Part shown: in pieces, positions 6,697-7,342 of the stretch | How the letters are laid out: every line of letters starts with the position of its first letter | How positions within the stretch are numbered: position 1 is the stretch's first letter | Assembly: GCA_009787035.1 (NCBI GenBank) | Contig: WRGV01000080.1 | Location: 1-7,342 of the forward strand | DNA: 7,342 bases | Direction of reading: 5' to 3' | DNA from: Propionibacteriaceae bacterium | GTDB taxonomy: Bacteria; Actinomycetota; Actinomycetes; Propionibacteriales; Propionibacteriaceae | Translations under genes and position numbers: made by a program | The notes under the pieces: generated by a model | What the model saw: only the letters and a program-made list of their open reading frames with translations | What the model was told of the DNA's origin: nothing | Databases searched by the model: none

Positions 6697-6707
6697 GTTC
6701 TTCTCCC
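6694..6707 (-). promoter_or_regulatory. Ribosome site and CTG start of the I36-like gene
   Basis: On the minus strand GGGAG (6707-6703) is followed by six bases and CTG (6696-6694), then AAC AAG AAG encoding the basic start of a signal peptide. The spacing is ideal, and no conventional start exists in this frame that would keep the signal peptide. This site decides the gene start. Confidence 0.55.
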
Positions 6708-6829
6708 GTCGGTAGGAGGTGTTCCTGGGGTGCTTCGCTCAGGACTGCCCAGTTTCGGCACGTGGGGTCTCGACGTTGAGGCGGGAAGGTCGGTCAGCTT
6801 CTCTCGGAGCTGCCCCAAGTTGCTGTGAT

Positions 6830-6861
6830 GCCAGGTTGGCACGTTCCTGGCGCATTGTCAA
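6830..6861 (-). promoter_or_regulatory. Possible promoter (perfect -35) with overlapping inverted repeat
   Basis: On the minus strand a perfect TTGACA (6861-6856) stands 17 bases from a poor -10 (CAACCT, 6838-6833). Within this span GCCAGG and CCTGGC form a 6-bp inverted repeat (plus strand 6830-6835 and 6846-6851), with a further TGCCA/TGGCA pair inside it. The poor -10 could mean an activator-dependent promoter, or a -35 match by chance. Confidence 0.3.
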
Positions 6862-6896
6862 GGTGCTCGACACAACGGGCAGTGATGAGCGGCTGG

Positions 6897-6916
6897 ATTG
6901 TTTCTTATGCAACAAT
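6897..6916. promoter_or_regulatory. Symmetric operator-like inverted repeat ATTGTT-8-AACAAT
   Basis: The arms ATTGTT (6897-6902) and AACAAT (6911-6916) are perfect reverse complements around an 8-base centre, in an AT-rich island within GC-rich DNA. The -10 box of the promoter at 6904-6932 lies in the centre of the repeat, the usual place for a repressor site. The nearest candidate regulator is the GntR-like protein encoded at 7142-7342. Confidence 0.4.
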
Positions 6917-6932
6917 GTAAAACGAATGACAG
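6904..6932 (-). promoter_or_regulatory. Likely promoter of the I36-like/lipoprotein unit
   Basis: On the minus strand CTGTCA (6932-6927) and CATAAG (6909-6904) are 17 bases apart, each matching four of six positions of the standard -35 and -10 boxes, in an AT-rich patch. Transcription would start near 6897 and leave a leader of about 200 bases before the CTG start of the I36-like gene. The long leader contains a short imperfect hairpin at 6721-6745 just upstream of the ribosome site. The match is moderate. Confidence 0.4.
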
Positions 6933-7141
6933 TGAGAAGAGTGGTTCCATTGCCGCGTTGTTCGCATACGTGTCGGCATGTCTCCTCTATATGCTCGGTT
7001 CAGAATATGTGTGCTCCTGTCGGGCCAGTTCGTCGGAAGTCAGCCGGTGTTCGGCCCCGGATTGTCGTTGTGGATCTTGCGGCTCGCAACCAGCGACACT
7101 TGGTCTGCGTCATGCGGATCGGATGGTCGTCCGGTGCGTCC
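6933..7141. other. Non-coding gap between GntR-like gene and I36-like promoter
   Basis: I see no convincing gene, tRNA or strong terminator here. The minus strand has a 24-codon frame (6979-6905) with a purine-rich AGAGGAG just before its ATG, but the spacing is only about two to four bases and the peptide has no recognisable features. A 37-codon minus-strand frame begins with an ATG shortly after the GntR-like stop but lacks a ribosome site. No hairpin followed by a U run was seen after the GntR-like gene. Confidence 0.4.
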
Positions 7142-7342
7142 TCACGCTTCGTGCAGCGCCTCGCGGATGGCGGCCTCGGCCTGGTCGGGCGTCAGGCCGA
7201 GCTGCCGGGCGATCAGCGCGACGCGCTGGGCGGCCTGGGCAAGGTCGTCCGGACGGACGGCGCGGGCGTGCTGGGCGACGGGCGTGACGACGGTGCCGGC
7301 GCGTCCGGACGAGGCGACCAGGCCGTCGCGCGCCAGCCGTTC
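7142..7342 (-). CDS. GntR-family transcriptional regulator, C-terminal end only
   Basis: The 66 residues visible begin ERLARDGLVASSGRAGTVVT, which fits the end of the recognition helix and the wing of a GntR winged-helix domain (the usual form is LExxGLVxxxxGxGTFV). About 45 helical residues follow (PDDLAQAAQRVALIARQLGL and a final EAIREAL-like helix). Such a short tail is typical of the small YhcF/YtrA subfamily, which lacks a large ligand domain and often controls neighbouring transport genes. The DNA-binding N-terminus lies beyond the right edge. It is transcribed in the same direction as the I36-like gene 445 bases downstream, so control of that unit is possible but not shown. Confidence 0.75.
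   Translation of the reverse strand, partial: ERLARDGLVASSGRAGTVVTPVAQHARAVRPDDLAQAAQRVALIARQLGLTPDQAEAAIREALHEA

Noticed and set aside
6905..6979. 24-codon minus-strand frame with a purine-rich stretch before the ATG
   Set aside because: The spacing from AGGAG to ATG is about two bases, the peptide has no recognisable features, and its stop overlaps the proposed promoter. Possibly a leader peptide, but the support is too thin.
6898..7287. Plus-strand frame of 129 codons near the right edge
   Set aside because: Its second half is antisense to the GntR-like gene and becomes Arg/Gly-rich; there is no ribosome site or family similarity.

Overview
The window looks like chromosome of a high-GC actinobacterium, most likely Bifidobacterium or a close relative. 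The reasons are the GC-rich, actinobacterial codon use, an IS1380 transposase of the actinobacterial type, and a type VII-like operon in which a WXG100 protein, a membrane Ser/Thr kinase and an FHA-FtsK ATPase follow one another. The genus is inferred from gene style; no rRNA or other taxonomic marker is present.

Layout. Positions 1-3721 hold a leftward (minus-strand) operon: a WXG100 protein (3721-3446), a transmembrane Ser/Thr kinase (3357-1315) and, 12 bases further on, an FHA-domain EssC/FtsK-type secretion ATPase that starts at 1302 and runs off the left edge. A 12-bp-stem terminator-like hairpin lies between the WXG100 gene and the kinase gene and probably sets their ratio. Positions about 3806-5323 hold a rightward IS1380-family element. 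Its catalytic core and right end are preserved, but its left end is missing and the N-terminus of its transposase is degenerate. The remnant sits directly upstream of the WXG100 gene, where the operon's promoter should be. Its 3' part is very rich in A and C and poor in G, as expected of a Rho-loading site.

Positions 5387-6696 hold a second leftward unit: a small secreted beta/gamma-crystallin-like (peptidase inhibitor I36-like) protein followed by a lipoprotein of unknown function. Neither has a conventional start in an obvious place; the I36-like gene seems to start at CTG. Positions 6697-7141 are non-coding and carry promoter-like sequences, one with a symmetric operator over its -10 box. 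The right edge (7142-7342) is the C-terminal end of a probable GntR-family regulator, also leftward.

How the parts may work together. The WXG100 protein is the expected substrate or component of the ATPase-driven secretion machine. The kinase between them has two identical short Thr-containing motifs in its juxtamembrane segment, and the next gene encodes an FHA (phosphothreonine-binding) domain, so phospho-control of secretion is an attractive hypothesis. The I36-like protein and the lipoprotein form a cell-surface or secreted pair of unknown role, possibly under the adjacent regulator.
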